Origin: Alicyclobacillus acidiphilus NBRC 100859
GTDB taxonomy: Bacteria > Bacillota > Bacilli > Alicyclobacillales > Alicyclobacillaceae
Reading direction: 5' to 3'
Assembly (NCBI RefSeq): GCF_001544355.1
Contig: NZ_BCQI01000028.1
Location: forward strand, 1-40,344
DNA length: 40,344 nucleotides
Positions 10,659 through 20,200 of the stretch are shown here, in pieces (the first letter of the stretch is position 1; every line of letters starts with the position of its first letter). The position numbers and the translations under genes are program-made. Below the pieces are notes generated by a model. It made no database searches. It saw only the letters and a list, made by a program, of their open reading frames with translations, and had not been told where the DNA came from.

Positions 10659-10793
10659 TTGAAGCCGACCTATCAACCAAACGTACGGAAACGCAAAAAG
10701 AACCATGGATTCCGCAAGCGGATGTCCACAAAGAACGGACGTCGCGTGCTAGCTGCTCGTCGTTCCCGCGGACGCAAAGTATTATCAGCGTAA
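10659..10793 (+). CDS. rpmH: Ribosomal protein bL34
   Basis: 44-residue large-subunit protein, typical size, highly basic: begins [14 protein letters not shown] and ends [11 protein letters not shown]. Start TTG 10659 is chosen because GGGAGGTG (10646-10653) sits seven bases upstream; the adjacent GTG at 10656 would be too close. Divergent from dnaA across oriC, the classic arrangement. Immediately followed by a terminator overlapping its stop codon, so it can be expressed alone. Confidence 0.96.
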   Translation: MKPTYQPNVRKRKKNHGFRKRMSTKNGRRVLAARRSRGRKVLSA

Positions 10794-10817
10794 AGGCCAC
10801 GTCTCGTGGCCTTTTTT
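10792..10817 (+). terminator. Intrinsic terminator after rpmH
   Basis: AAGGCCACG and CGTGGCCTT form a nine-pair stem with a TCT loop, followed by a run of T. It overlaps the rpmH stop codon. Read-through into rnpA is probably partial, as in other rpmH-rnpA pairs. Confidence 0.85.
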
Positions 10818-10852
10818 GATGGTGAATCACAAGGTTACTGGGGGCTTGGCTT

Positions 10853-11191
10853 GTGCAAAGCCAGTTTCGACTGAAGGAGAACCGGGACTTCCGTCGCGTG
10901 TTTCGCCGTGGAAAGTCATTTGCTACGCCCAGACTGGTATTGTATTATTGCGACAATCGAGAGGGACGGGTACGAATTGGTTTTTCCATTAGCAAAAAGG
11001 TAGGCAACGCGGTCGTCCGAAATCGAGTGAAGAGAGTCATGCGTGCAGTATTTCAGTCGTTTTTGCCTGAATTGGCCGAACTGTCGGTCGATCTGGTTGT
11101 CGTCTGCCGAAAGGAAGCCGCGGCGGCTGATTATCACGAATTGGAACAAGATGTGTCGAAGCTCCTACACAAGGCAAAAATCGTGATATGA
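10853..11191 (+). CDS. rnpA: Ribonuclease P protein component
   Basis: Protein subunit that helps the RNase P ribozyme bind pre-tRNA 5' leaders. 112 residues, normal. The family signature is clear: [13 protein letters not shown] followed by [21 protein letters not shown], with the conserved RNR motif. GTG start at 10853 with GGGGGC upstream (a weak Shine-Dalgarno). The RNA subunit gene rnpB is not in this window. Confidence 0.95.
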   Translation: MQSQFRLKENRDFRRVFRRGKSFATPRLVLYYCDNREGRVRIGFSISKKVGNAVVRNRVKRVMRAVFQSFLPELAELSVDLVVVCRKEAAAADYHELEQDVSKLLHKAKIVI

Positions 11192-11213
11192 TGAGGCGGG
11201 AGATGACGGTGTC

Positions 11214-11432
11214 GTGCGCGTGATCGCAATCTTGTTGATTCGCGTATACCAGACGTTTATTTCGCCGCTCTCGGGACCGAGTTGCCGATTTACGCCAACT
11301 TGTTCCGAATATGCGGTACAAGCTATCGATAGGTTTGGGGTCGTGAGAGGCGGTTGGCTCGCCTCGAAGCGCCTTTTGAAGTGTGGTCCTTGGCACCCGG
11401 GCGGAATTGATGAAGTTCCGCAATCGAAGTAG
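11214..11432 (+). CDS. yidD: Membrane protein insertion efficiency factor YidD
   Basis: 72 residues. The family motifs are present: [26 protein letters not shown] with its conserved cysteines (described as the CSEYA block), then [12 protein letters not shown]. The N-terminal amphipathic helix attaches the protein to the inner face of the membrane, where it assists insertion together with YidC. GTG start at 11214 with GCGGGAGATG upstream. Lies between rnpA and yidC, the standard order. Confidence 0.93.
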   Translation: MRVIAILLIRVYQTFISPLSGPSCRFTPTCSEYAVQAIDRFGVVRGGWLASKRLLKCGPWHPGGIDEVPQSK

Positions 11433-11445
11433 GGGGAAAATAGGT

Positions 11446-12474
11446 TTGGAGTCGAAACGAACGCAACGGAAGTGGACGTTTATCCTGAGTGCCGTCGTTG
11501 TTGTGGCACTGACGGGCTGTGGAATGTACCCAACGAAGGCCGGCGCATGGCCGCACAACGTATGGGGTTCTGTGCTGCACGGCATTTCCAATTTGCTGGA
11601 CTTTTTGGCACGACATCTCGGCAACAGCTACGGCATCGCGATTCTAATCATGACGTTGCTCGTTCGTCTTATCATCCTGCCGCTTTTCATCCGGCAACTT
11701 CGATATCAACGGGTCATGATGGAGATGCAGCCGCAGATCCAACGCATACGTTCGAAATACAAGGGCGATAACCAAAAGATCCAAGAAGAGACGATGAAAC
11801 TCTACGCCGAGGCCGGAACCAACCCCATTATGGGCTGCCTTCCGATGCTCATCCAATTGCCTGTTCTGTGGGCTTTGTATGGATCGATCCTTGGCAACAC
11901 CCACGTGCGACAAGGCACATTTCTGTGGTTCTTCCCGTTGGGGCAGCCGCAGACGTTCTCGGTTGCACATTTTATCCTGACTGTAATTGCGGCTCTGTCC
12001 ACGTTCCTGTCGTCTTGGCTGACGATGAAGAACCAGCCGACGCAGCAGCGCGCGATTCTGTTTATCATGCCGCTGTTTATTATCTTCATCGGCCTTCGAA
12101 TGCCGGGCGCGTTGGTGCTCTACTGGATTTATACGAATTTGATCACGGCTCTCCAAACGTATTGGTTCCTCACTCGTCCACGCGCGGCGGAGAGCGCGAA
12201 AATTGCGCAGGGTCAAGCTGCGGCGAAAGTTCCGTCCAAGCCTGCAAGCCAATCACGCGCTTCGACTTCTGCGTCAAACAAGACGTCTTCCAAGAAAGTT
12301 TCTTCAACGTCGGCCGGATCGTCTGGCAGCAGTTCGACGAAGAAGAAGGCATCAGGATCGTCCAGCTCCGGCAAGACGTCTGCAAAGAAGGCCAAACCAA
12401 GGACAAAACCGTCTTCCGACGCGCAGTCGGGCGAAGGTAAGGGATCAGAGCCGGACGGACAGGCAACAGAATAG
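11446..12474 (+). CDS. yidC: Membrane protein insertase YidC/OxaA (SpoIIIJ-type)
   Basis: Inserts membrane proteins alone or with Sec. From the TTG at 11446 (AGGGGG upstream) the protein is 342 residues and begins with a lipoprotein signal: basic residues, a hydrophobic stretch and the lipobox ALTGC, with Cys25 as the predicted lipidated residue. In-frame ATGs at 11383-11410 would overlap yidD and put a charged extension before the signal. Five hydrophobic segments follow, with the conserved groove Arg in TLLVRLIILPLF and the NPIMGCLPMLIQLPVLWALY block. The last roughly 80 residues are a low-complexity tail of Ser, Lys and Thr. In spore formers such homologues serve the mother-cell to forespore channel. 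Confidence 0.94.
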   Translation: MESKRTQRKWTFILSAVVVVALTGCGMYPTKAGAWPHNVWGSVLHGISNLLDFLARHLGNSYGIAILIMTLLVRLIILPLFIRQLRYQRVMMEMQPQIQRIRSKYKGDNQKIQEETMKLYAEAGTNPIMGCLPMLIQLPVLWALYGSILGNTHVRQGTFLWFFPLGQPQTFSVAHFILTVIAALSTFLSSWLTMKNQPTQQRAILFIMPLFIIFIGLRMPGALVLYWIYTNLITALQTYWFLTRPRAAESAKIAQGQAAAKVPSKPASQSRASTSASNKTSSKKVSSTSAGSSGSSSTKKKASGSSSSGKTSAKKAKPRTKPSSDAQSGEGKGSEPDGQATE

Positions 12475-12525
12475 GGCCTTGGTCCCGGTCGCTGAAGGAA
12501 TTGGTGGCTGAGGGAGTGTCGCTGG

Positions 12526-13176
12526 ATGAAAAAAGTGATTGCTACTGGAAAGACGGTCGAAGAGGCTGTCAGGTCCGCATTGGTCAAGTTGGGGGTGCCA
12601 AGGTCCGAGGCGGAAATTCGGGTGATTTCCGAGCCTGTGAAAGGTTTCCTCGGGCTGATTGGCGGCAAAGATGCTGAAGTGGAAGTGAGCGTTCCACAGA
12701 GTCCGTCCGACGAGGCGAAGGATTTCGTTTCGGAAGTCCTCGCCAAAATGGGCATCGACGCGCGTGTGACCGTAGAGAGGAACTTGGAAGAAGAGGGCGG
12801 CTACGTGCTGTCCATCGACTGTGAAGAGGATGTTCTGCCCATCGTGATCGGCAGGCACGGATCGACTTTGGACGCCATTCAGTACTTGACGAATGTCGTC
12901 GCGAACCGAGATCACGAAGGGTTCGTCAAGTTTTCCGTCGATGCGGGACAGTACCGCGCACGGCGTCGGGAGAACATTCGACGAATTGCCGATCAAGCCG
13001 TGGAACGAGCCTTGAAACTTGGGCGCCCGGTGTCGCTTGAATCGATGTCGCCAGCGGAACGAAAGTGGATTCATACGTATTTGCAGGATCGCAACGATGT
13101 GACAACGATGAGTGAAGGGCAAGACCCCTACCGGAAAATCAAAATCGCGCCAAAGCGCAATTCTTACGTCGACTGA
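12526..13176 (+). CDS. jag: RNA-binding protein Jag/KhpB
   Basis: 216 residues with the full three-part architecture: an N-terminal Jag domain (1-50, KKVIATGKTVEEAV ... VKGFLGLIGGKDAEV), a type II KH domain with the GRHG loop at 109-112, and a C-terminal R3H domain with R179xxxH183. Homologues bind many RNAs and partner with KhpA to influence cell-wall growth and division. ATG start. The gap to yidC is 51 bases with no terminator, so they are probably one transcript. A strong terminator follows. Confidence 0.95.
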   Translation: MKKVIATGKTVEEAVRSALVKLGVPRSEAEIRVISEPVKGFLGLIGGKDAEVEVSVPQSPSDEAKDFVSEVLAKMGIDARVTVERNLEEEGGYVLSIDCEEDVLPIVIGRHGSTLDAIQYLTNVVANRDHEGFVKFSVDAGQYRARRRENIRRIADQAVERALKLGRPVSLESMSPAERKWIHTYLQDRNDVTTMSEGQDPYRKIKIAPKRNSYVD

Positions 13177-13212
13177 AATCTTGAATGTCATCCAGTGTTT
13201 TTACATGTGGTC

Positions 13213-13244
13213 GAAACCCTGCTCAAAGGAGTGGGGTTTCTTTT
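13213..13244 (+). terminator. Strong intrinsic terminator between jag and mnmE
   Basis: GAAACCCTGCTC pairs with GAGTGGGGTTTC (12 pairs, two of them G-T) around an AAAG tetraloop, directly followed by TTTT. It should separate the rnpA-yidD-yidC-jag unit from the mnmE unit. Confidence 0.8.
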
Positions 13245-13275
13245 CACTTGCTGTGGTTGAAGGGAGGACGCGTGG

Positions 13276-14655
13276 ATGGAATTGCAGACGATCGCGGCGA
13301 TTTCAACCGCTCTTGGCGAATCGAGTATCGGCGTCGTTCGCGTGAGCGGACCCGACGCCGGGAGCATCGCGAGATCGATGGTGAGGACCCCAAGCGGCAA
13401 AGCTGCTTCATTCGTCAAACGGGGGATGCGGTTTGGGCATATCGTCCACCCCGTGTCAGGGGAGTTGCTGGACGAAGGCATTGTACTGTGGATGCCTGCC
13501 CCCCACAGCTACACAGGTGAGGATGTGCTCGAGTTGCAGGTTCACGGCGGCGTGCAGTTGCTGCAGAACGTGTTAAGCGCCACACTGCAGGCGGGCGCTG
13601 TCATGGCGGAGCCGGGCGAGTTCACCAAGCGCGCGTTTCTGAACGGAAGAATGGATTTGTCGCAGGCGGAAGCCGTCATGGACTTGATTCGTTCCAAGAC
13701 CGAATACGCAAGCCGACTGGCGATTCAGCAAGTGGAAGGTGAGTTTGGGCGAGAAGTGAAATCGCTCAGGGAGAAGCTCATCGCGTTGCAGGCGCATGTG
13801 GAAGTGACAATCGACTATCCGGAACACGACGTGGAAGATGTGGCCGCGCAGGCGGTGCTTGATGTGGGCGGCGAGATCGCAGGGCGAATCGACCGTCTCC
13901 TCGCTTCCGCGGTTCTCGGCCGCGTGCTGCGGGAAGGGGTCGCGACCGCGATCGTCGGGAGACCGAACGTCGGCAAGTCGTCGCTGCTGAACGCGTTGTT
14001 GCAGCGGGATCGGGCGATAGTGACCGACATCCCTGGGACGACGCGCGACGTGTTGGAGGAGTTCGTCAACGTGAACGGCATCCCGCTGAAGTTGGTGGAT
14101 ACGGCAGGTATCCGGGAAACGACGGATGTCGTGGAACGGATAGGCGTCGAACGATCCCGCCAGTCCATCGAGGACGCGGAACTCGTCCTGTTTGTTCTCG
14201 ACGGCAGCGTGCCGCTTGAGGCTGAAGATCGAGATTTGGGCGATCTGACAGAGGGATCGAGGCGAATCGTCGTGCTGAACAAGGCGGATCGAGGCATTCG
14301 TTCGGAAACCGAAGCTTGGGCGAAATCATTGGCTTCATCGGGCGTCATTGCGATTTCGGCGCAGGCTGGCGCAGGCTTGGACGCCTTGCGGGACATGTTG
14401 TGGGATGTGGTGCAGCGGGAAATTTCGGGACAGGTGGACACCACGTACATGACCAACGCTCGGCAAAAACGGTTGCTCGAATTGGCAAAAGAGGATTTGA
14501 TATCTGCTATGGAAGGCGCCCGTGCAGGTGCTACACTGGACTTGATTGCGGTCGCGCTGCAGTCCGCGTATGAGCAGTTGGGCTACGTGATTGGCGAAGA
14601 AACGGGCGAAGATTTGCTCGATGAGATATTTTCACGCTTCTGTTTAGGTAAATAA
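13276..14655 (+). CDS. mnmE: tRNA modification GTPase MnmE
   Basis: 459 residues. With MnmG it makes the 5-carboxymethylaminomethyl group on wobble U34 of certain tRNAs. The N-terminal folate-binding domain ([21 protein letters not shown]) precedes a helical domain carrying an inserted G domain: G1 [13 protein letters not shown]2/G3 TTRD and DTAG, G4 NKAD. The essential C-terminal motif CLGK ends the protein, with Cys456. ATG start with AGGGAGG upstream. Fifteen bases separate it from mnmG. Confidence 0.97.
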   Translation: MELQTIAAISTALGESSIGVVRVSGPDAGSIARSMVRTPSGKAASFVKRGMRFGHIVHPVSGELLDEGIVLWMPAPHSYTGEDVLELQVHGGVQLLQNVLSATLQAGAVMAEPGEFTKRAFLNGRMDLSQAEAVMDLIRSKTEYASRLAIQQVEGEFGREVKSLREKLIALQAHVEVTIDYPEHDVEDVAAQAVLDVGGEIAGRIDRLLASAVLGRVLREGVATAIVGRPNVGKSSLLNALLQRDRAIVTDIPGTTRDVLEEFVNVNGIPLKLVDTAGIRETTDVVERIGVERSRQSIEDAELVLFVLDGSVPLEAEDRDLGDLTEGSRRIVVLNKADRGIRSETEAWAKSLASSGVIAISAQAGAGLDALRDMLWDVVQREISGQVDTTYMTNARQKRLLELAKEDLISAMEGARAGATLDLIAVALQSAYEQLGYVIGEETGEDLLDEIFSRFCLGK

Positions 14656-14669
14656 AGCGAGGTGAAAAC

Positions 14670-16556
14670 ATGAGGTTTTTTGCAGGGGATTACGACGTCA
14701 TTGTGATTGGCGCGGGTCATGCCGGCTGTGAGGCCGCATTGGCAGCCGCGAGAATGGGTTGCAAAACGCTGTTGTTGACCATCAATCTGGACACCATCGC
14801 TTACATGCCTTGCAATCCATCGATTGGCGGGCCGGCGAAGGGGATTGTCGTTCGCGAGATCGACGCGCTTGGCGGCCAGATGGCGCGGAACACGGACATG
14901 ACGTATATTCAGATGCGAATGCTGAATACCGGCAAGGGGCCTGCCGTACAGGCTTTGCGCGCGCAGGCTGATAAGGCGTTTTACGCGTTGAACATGAAGT
15001 GGACTTTGGAGTCCACGCCCAATCTGGACTTGAAGCAGGCGATGGTGGAAGAAATCTTGACCTCCGGCGGCGCTGTCAGCGGCGTCGTCACGAAGAGCGG
15101 CCAAGAGTTTCACGCGAAGGCGGTCGTGTTGACGACAGGAACGTATTTGCGAGGACGGATTTTCATCGGCGACGTCTCGTACGAGAGCGGGCCGAACGGT
15201 CAAATGCCCGCCATCAAACTTTCCGATTCGCTGCTGGAGTTGGGATTTCAGCTGGTGCGGTTCAAGACGGGCACGCCGCCGCGCATCAACAAGAACTCCA
15301 TCGACTTCAGCAAGTTGATTGCGCAACCAGGAGATCCGGTTCCAAAGCATTTTTCGTTCGATCCCGACATCAAGCCGAGAGACCAGGTGCCCTGCTGGCT
15401 CACGAGCACCACCGAAGTTGGGCATTCGATCATCTTGGAGAACCTGGATCGGGCGCCGATGTACTCGGGCGAGATCAAAGGCACGGGTCCGCGCTATTGC
15501 CCTTCCATCGAAGACAAGGTCGTGCGCTTCCGGGATCGGCCAAATCATCAGATTTTCCTTGAACCCGAAGGTCCGAACACGTCAGAATGGTACGTCCAGG
15601 GTCTGTCGACCAGCTTGCCGGAAGATGTGCAATTGCAGTTGCTGCACACGATCCCTGGCTTGGAGAACGCGGAGATGCTTCGCCCGGGATACGCGATTGA
15701 GTACGACGCCATCGTGCCGACTCAGTTGTGGCCGTCGCTCGAAACAAAGCGCGTACCAGGGCTGTTCACGGCGGGCCAAATCAACGGAACGTCTGGTTAC
15801 GAAGAGGCCGCGGGGCAGGGGATTATGGCTGGCATCAATGCGGCGCGGAAGGTTCAAGGCATGGAGCCGGTTGTGTTGGCGAGATCGGACGCGTACATTG
15901 CCGTGATGATTGACGATCTCGTCACGAAGGGCACGAACGAGCCGTATCGCCTCTTGACGTCGCGAGCGGAGTATCGCTTGTTGCTCCGACACGACAACGC
16001 CGATCTGCGACTCATGGATATTGGCCGGGAAATTGGATTATTACCGGACAAGGTGTATGATCGGATGGCTCGCAAACGGGAAATGATTGAACAAGAGTTG
16101 AAGCGGCTGGGCATGACGCGCGTCAAGCCATCGGAAGCGAATCCGGTGCTGGTCTCGTATGGATCGAATCCTGTGGATGACGGCGTGACCCTGGAACAAT
16201 TGCTGCGTCGCCCGGAACTGTCCTACGAACAGGTAGCCGCGCTCGATCCAACCGGCGGCGTGGAACTGGACCCGGAAGTCGTGGAACAGGTGGAGATCCA
16301 GACAAAATACGCTGGGTACATTCAGAAGCAGCAACAGGTGATCGAGCGGCAGAAGCGTTTGGAGAATCGGTTGTTGCCGGATTGGATCGACTACGGCAAG
16401 ATCCGCGGACTTGCCACGGAAGCGAAGGAAAAGTTGGCGAAAATTCGTCCTCGAACGGTTGGGCAAGCGTCTCGCGTGTCCGGGGTGACGCCGGCCGACG
16501 TTTCGATTTTGCTGGTGTACCTCGAATCGCAGAAGGGAACAGCGATGCATGGATAA
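14670..16556 (+). CDS. mnmG: tRNA uridine-5-carboxymethylaminomethyl modification enzyme MnmG (GidA)
   Basis: FAD-dependent partner of MnmE, 628 residues, normal length. The N-terminal dinucleotide-binding motif is [19 protein letters not shown]. The signature [19 protein letters not shown] and the [19 protein letters not shown] block near residue 370 are present, and the C-terminal helical domain binds MnmE. ATG at 14670 with GCGAGGTG upstream. Overlaps rsmG by eight bases, supporting an mnmE-mnmG-rsmG operon. Confidence 0.97.
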   Translation: MRFFAGDYDVIVIGAGHAGCEAALAAARMGCKTLLLTINLDTIAYMPCNPSIGGPAKGIVVREIDALGGQMARNTDMTYIQMRMLNTGKGPAVQALRAQADKAFYALNMKWTLESTPNLDLKQAMVEEILTSGGAVSGVVTKSGQEFHAKAVVLTTGTYLRGRIFIGDVSYESGPNGQMPAIKLSDSLLELGFQLVRFKTGTPPRINKNSIDFSKLIAQPGDPVPKHFSFDPDIKPRDQVPCWLTSTTEVGHSIILENLDRAPMYSGEIKGTGPRYCPSIEDKVVRFRDRPNHQIFLEPEGPNTSEWYVQGLSTSLPEDVQLQLLHTIPGLENAEMLRPGYAIEYDAIVPTQLWPSLETKRVPGLFTAGQINGTSGYEEAAGQGIMAGINAARKVQGMEPVVLARSDAYIAVMIDDLVTKGTNEPYRLLTSRAEYRLLLRHDNADLRLMDIGREIGLLPDKVYDRMARKREMIEQELKRLGMTRVKPSEANPVLVSYGSNPVDDGVTLEQLLRRPELSYEQVAALDPTGGVELDPEVVEQVEIQTKYAGYIQKQQQVIERQKRLENRLLPDWIDYGKIRGLATEAKEKLAKIRPRTVGQASRVSGVTPADVSILLVYLESQKGTAMHG

Positions 16557-17268
16557 TCGTGATTCGTTGCGGTGGCCGATTGCTTTGGACGGCAAGCAAG
16601 AGGCCAAGCTCGCCCGGTTCCATTCCCTCTTGGTTGAATGGAACGAGCGGATGAATCTGACGGCCATTGTAGAATTGCGCGAAGTGTACGTGAAACATTT
16701 TTTCGATTCGCTCGCTGTCGCAAACCTACCAGCGTGGACGGCTTCGTCGGATCGGCCGTTGCGCGTGATCGATGTGGGTACTGGGGCCGGTTTTCCGGGG
16801 ATTCCGCTTGCCATTGCGTATCCGAATCGCGACTTCGTGCTGTGCGACGCGTTGGGTAAGCGGATTCGGTTCTTGCAAACCGTCTGTGACGAGCTTGGTT
16901 TGGAAAACGTGAAGTGTATTCATGCGAGATCAGAAGATTTAGCCCGCCAGGACGGATTTCGCGCTTCTTTTGACGTGGCTGTATCGAGGGCGGTCGCCCG
17001 AATGAATGTGCTCATGGAGTATATGGCCCCATTTTTGCGGGTTGAGGGACTTGGCATCTGTTACAAAGGGCCTTCACTGGCGGAGGACGAAGAAGCCGAC
17101 GCGGTGCGGGCGGCGAAGGTTCTGCACGCTAGGTTGGCAACGCCTTTCTTTCACTACGCACTTCCAGAAGGCATGGGCGAACGGTCACTCGTTGTCTTTC
17201 GACAAGAGTCTCTGGTACCGAATCGTTTTCCGCGAAAAGCTGGCGTCGTACAGCGACAGCCTCTGTAG
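16549..17268 (+). CDS. rsmG: 16S rRNA (guanine-527 N7)-methyltransferase RsmG (GidB)
   Basis: 239 residues. Methylates N7 of G527 (E. coli numbering) in the 530 loop; loss commonly gives low-level streptomycin resistance. SAM-binding motif I is [17 protein letters not shown], followed by the acidic motif [10 protein letters not shown] and VSRAVA. The N-terminal [13 protein letters not shown] helix is typical. ATG 16549 lies inside the end of mnmG, so translation is coupled. Confidence 0.96.
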   Translation: MDNRDSLRWPIALDGKQEAKLARFHSLLVEWNERMNLTAIVELREVYVKHFFDSLAVANLPAWTASSDRPLRVIDVGTGAGFPGIPLAIAYPNRDFVLCDALGKRIRFLQTVCDELGLENVKCIHARSEDLARQDGFRASFDVAVSRAVARMNVLMEYMAPFLRVEGLGICYKGPSLAEDEEADAVRAAKVLHARLATPFFHYALPEGMGERSLVVFRQESLVPNRFPRKAGVVQRQPL

Positions 17269-17374
17269 GCGAAGTGGAAGTGCAGGCGTGTCGAAGGATG
17301 TCGCGGGCGTTCCTTTTATGTAATATGGTGGGAAGGTTTGTCGGTGTGAAGGATTCAGAAGCCCTTGTGGTGAA

Positions 17375-17391
17375 TTCGACAACATGTCGAT
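17375..17391. promoter_or_regulatory. Inverted repeat upstream of noc (paired 0A-box-like)
   Basis: TTCGACA-ACA-TGTCGAT. The left arm is the exact complement of the Spo0A box TGTCGAA and the right arm differs at one base. It lies 34 bases before the noc start, where an operator would act. No convincing -35/-10 pair is visible; TTGTGG at 17365 is the nearest candidate. Positions 17269-17374 hold nothing else I recognise. Confidence 0.35.
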
Positions 17392-17424
17392 AGAGGCTCT
17401 AACTACGGAATTGAGGGGTCAACG

Positions 17425-18267
17425 ATGAGGGAATCCTGGGGACGATTTATGAATCTGCGCGATTCCACAAGTTCGCATACACATACGCAGGTCGTTGAAA
17501 TCCCAGTGCAAGAGATTGTGTCCAATCCATATCAACCGCGGACGATCTTCAATCAAGAGGCAATTGAAGAATTGGCCAAGACGATCCACACCCACGGCGT
17601 GATTCAGCCGATTGTGGTAAGGAAAAAGGATCGAGGGTACGAGTTGATTGCCGGTGAGAGACGATTGCGTGCCGTCCGCCATCTGGGGTGGGAAACGATT
17701 CCGGCAATTATCCGGGATATGAACGACGCCCAGACCGCGTCCGCTGCGCTGATTGAGAACCTGCAGCGTGAAGGATTGACGCCGATCGAAGAGGCGGTCG
17801 CCTACCAACAGTTGTTGGAACTGCATGGGTTGACGCAGGAGAGCTTGGCTCAACGATTGGGCAAGGGCCAATCGACGATTGCAAACAAACTGCGATTGTT
17901 GCATCTTCCGGAACCCGTTCAAAACGCGTTGCTGCGGAAGGATATTACCGAGCGTCATGCCAGAGCCCTCCTTGCTCTGCCAGCTGAAGATATGCAAGTT
18001 GCCCTCTTGAACGAGTGCATTGAAAAAGGCTGGAACGTGAAGCAGATGGAGGAACGGGTGAAAGCGAAACTCGGGGCGCTTGAATCTGGCGATAAGCGTC
18101 AAGCGAAGCCTCGCCGAAAAGGTTTGTCCCGAGACGTGCGGCTTGCAGTCAATACCATTCGTCAATCTCTGGAAATGATTCAGGAAACGGGCCTCGACGT
18201 CGTCTATGAGGAATCTGACGAGGAATCATTCTATCAATTTACTATCAAGGTTCCTAAGGCGCGATAG
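17425..18267 (+). CDS. noc: Nucleoid occlusion protein Noc
   Basis: 280-residue ParB-family protein. Residues 1-12 ([12 protein letters not shown]) form a short amphipathic element like the membrane-targeting N-terminus of B. subtilis Noc, which keeps division away from the chromosome. The CTP-binding ParB motifs GERRLRA (77-83) and ENLQR (111-115) are present, then a helix-turn-helix ([24 protein letters not shown], in two stretches around 136-159). I distinguish it from ParB by the N-terminus and by lacking the LGRGL ParA-contact motif found in the downstream paralogue. Position between rsmG and parA matches Bacillus. ATG with TGAGGGG upstream. Confidence 0.93.
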   Translation: MRESWGRFMNLRDSTSSHTHTQVVEIPVQEIVSNPYQPRTIFNQEAIEELAKTIHTHGVIQPIVVRKKDRGYELIAGERRLRAVRHLGWETIPAIIRDMNDAQTASAALIENLQREGLTPIEEAVAYQQLLELHGLTQESLAQRLGKGQSTIANKLRLLHLPEPVQNALLRKDITERHARALLALPAEDMQVALLNECIEKGWNVKQMEERVKAKLGALESGDKRQAKPRRKGLSRDVRLAVNTIRQSLEMIQETGLDVVYEESDEESFYQFTIKVPKAR

Positions 18268-18373
18268 AGAACATCTGAACCCACCACAGTGGGTATGGTC
18301 CGATATTGAAATAGGATATTCCCCGGACATCGATTGTTATTTCTCCGTTTTTTACTTTTTTTGTTTGTTCAAC

Positions 18374-18402
18374 GACGCGCGTCTGGTTCGCGCGTCCTAT
18401 TT
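18374..18402 (+). terminator. Possible terminator after noc
   Basis: GACGCGCG and CGCGCGTC form an eight-pair stem around a seven-base loop, followed by CTATTT. The T-tract is poor. A second small hairpin (ACCCAC/GTGGGT) sits at 18278-18294. The rest of 18268-18520 is a T-rich leader to parA, with TTCACA (18431) and TAGAAT (18456) as a weak promoter candidate with a long 19-base spacer. Confidence 0.45.
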
Positions 18403-18520
18403 CCTCTCACAGATCTTGTATCGAACCTTTTTCACACTTGGACCCGGTTTTGCAGTAGAATAGTAGAAGCCTGCTATAGCCAGCAAATTGAGTCGTGTAT
18501 CCATCGAAGGAGGGCTGTGC

Positions 18521-19288
18521 GTGTCCAACGCCCGTGTAATCGCCATTGCTAACCAAAAAGGTGGCGTAGGGAAAACGACGACTGCAGTCAACCTTGGCGC
18601 TTGTCTTGCGACGCTCAATCAACGCGTTCTGCTCATTGATATCGATCCCCAAGGAAATACGACTTCCGGCGTCGGGATCAACAAGGCGGACGTGAAGTAT
18701 TGTGTTTACGACGTCATCATCAATGACGTTGCGATGGCGGATGCCATAATGCCGTCAGGGTTGGAAAATCTATCATTGTTGCCCGCGACGATTCAACTCG
18801 CTGGAGCGGAAATCGAGTTGGTCCCGACCATATCGAGGGAAGTGCGTCTTCGGAGAGCTATTCAAACGATGCGGTCACAGTATGACTATATCGTGATTGA
18901 CTGTCCCCCGTCACTTGGCTTGCTGACGGTCAACGCGTTGACCGCGGCGGATTCGGTGCTGATTCCGATTCAATGCGAATATTACGCGTTGGAAGGATTG
19001 AGCCAACTGCTGAATACGGTTCGTCTGGTTCAAAAGCACTTGAATACCTCCTTGGAAGTGGAAGGGGTCGTGCTGACCATGCTGGACGCTCGAACGAATC
19101 TCGGTTTGCAAGTGATTGAGGACGTGAAGAAGTTTTTCCGAGACAAGGTGTACAATACCATCATTCCTCGAAATGTTCGGCTGAGCGAGGCCCCAAGTCA
19201 CGGCCGTCCCGTCATTCACTACGATCCAAAGTCGCGTGGCGCCGAGTCGTACATGGATTTGGCAAAGGAAGTGATTGGGCATGACTAA
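18521..19288 (+). CDS. parA: Chromosome-partitioning ATPase ParA (Soj)
   Basis: 255 residues. Deviant Walker A KGGVGKTTTAVNLGA begins about residue 11, Walker A' is LLIDIDPQGN, and Walker B is YIVIDCPPSLGLL. With ParB it drives origin segregation, and in Bacillus it also controls DnaA. GTG at 18521 is chosen because AAGGAGGG (18507-18514) is ideally spaced; the open frame extends upstream to 18488 without support. Overlaps parB by eight bases. Confidence 0.96.
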   Translation: MSNARVIAIANQKGGVGKTTTAVNLGACLATLNQRVLLIDIDPQGNTTSGVGINKADVKYCVYDVIINDVAMADAIMPSGLENLSLLPATIQLAGAEIELVPTISREVRLRRAIQTMRSQYDYIVIDCPPSLGLLTVNALTAADSVLIPIQCEYYALEGLSQLLNTVRLVQKHLNTSLEVEGVVLTMLDARTNLGLQVIEDVKKFFRDKVYNTIIPRNVRLSEAPSHGRPVIHYDPKSRGAESYMDLAKEVIGHD

Positions 19289-20132
19289 ACGGGGCTTGGG
19301 TCGTGGATTGGATGCGTTGATACCGCAGTTGTCGGTTTCGGATGAGGATGTCGTCGCATCTGTCGATATTCGTGATCTTCGCCCAAACCCGTATCAACCT
19401 CGACGGGTGTTCAATGAAGAGAAACTTCAGGAACTTTCAAACTCGATTCGAGAACATGGTATTATTCAGCCACTGATTGTTCGCAAGAGTGAAATTAAAG
19501 GATTCGATATCGTCGCTGGTGAGCGTCGGTTTCGGGCCGCGAAATTGGCTGGTCTTCAAGTCGTTCCGGCAGTGATTCGCGATTTCAGCGATGTGTTGCT
19601 TATGGAAGTGGCTTTGATTGAGAACCTGCAGCGAGAAGACTTGAATCCAATTGAGGTCGCTGACGCCTATGCGAACTTGATTGAGAAGTGCAATTTGACT
19701 CAGGATGAGCTTGCGAAACGGGTTGGTCAGAGCCGCAGCCATATTACGAATACACTCCGCCTGTTGCAGCTGCCGACACTGATTCGCGACATGGTTTCAC
19801 GTGGAACATTGTCTATGGGGCACGCCCGTGCTCTGTTATCTGTAGCAGATGAAGATACACAAGTTGAGTTGGCGAAACGAACCGTTGACGAGGGTTGGAG
19901 CGTTCGGAAATTGGAACAGGTTATTTACGAACCGAAGAAAAAGGTTTCACGTGAAACCAAGACGTCCAATCCCATTCCGCTCGAATATCGACGGTATCAA
20001 GAGCAGGTGCAACAGTACCTAGGAACATCTGTCCGGATTCAGCACGGAAAGAAACGTGGAAAAATCGAGATCGAATATTTTTCGAATGATGACTTGAAGC
20101 GAATCATGGACTTGATGCTTTCACATAAATAA
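19281..20132 (+). CDS. parB: Chromosome-partitioning CTPase ParB (Spo0J)
   Basis: 283 residues. The N-terminus TKRGLGRGLDALIP is the ParA-stimulating motif. CTP-binding boxes GERRFRA (80-86) and ENLQRED follow, with the helix-turn-helix LTQDELAKRVGQSRSHITNTL, and a C-terminal dimerisation region rich in Tyr and basic residues. It binds parS, spreads as a CTP clamp and loads SMC. Start ATG 19281, overlapping the end of parA, with AAGGAAGTG upstream. Two parS-like sites lie inside the gene itself. Confidence 0.97.
   Translation: MTKRGLGRGLDALIPQLSVSDEDVVASVDIRDLRPNPYQPRRVFNEEKLQELSNSIREHGIIQPLIVRKSEIKGFDIVAGERRFRAAKLAGLQVVPAVIRDFSDVLLMEVALIENLQREDLNPIEVADAYANLIEKCNLTQDELAKRVGQSRSHITNTLRLLQLPTLIRDMVSRGTLSMGHARALLSVADEDTQVELAKRTVDEGWSVRKLEQVIYEPKKKVSRETKTSNPIPLEYRRYQEQVQQYLGTSVRIQHGKKRGKIEIEYFSNDDLKRIMDLMLSHK
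19793..19808. promoter_or_regulatory. parS-like site 1 (in parB)
   Basis: GGTTTCACGTGGAACA has 14 of 16 positions of the parS consensus TGTTTCACGTGAAACA, with the central CACGTG intact. Confidence 0.6.
19943..19958. promoter_or_regulatory. parS site 2 (in parB)
   Basis: GGTTTCACGTGAAACC is a perfect 16-base palindrome and matches the parS consensus at the inner 14 positions. It encodes KVSRET in parB, the same location as the parS site inside B. subtilis spo0J. Confidence 0.88.
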
Positions 20133-20200
20133 GCGGGGAGGCAGGGAAGCCTCTCCGATGATTGGTTTGTTGGTGTCGGGTTGGGTGGTGTGGTGACTTC

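Noticed and set aside
16686-16697. TACGTGAAACA half-parS in rsmG
   Set aside because: The left arm and core do not match, so ParB binding is unlikely.
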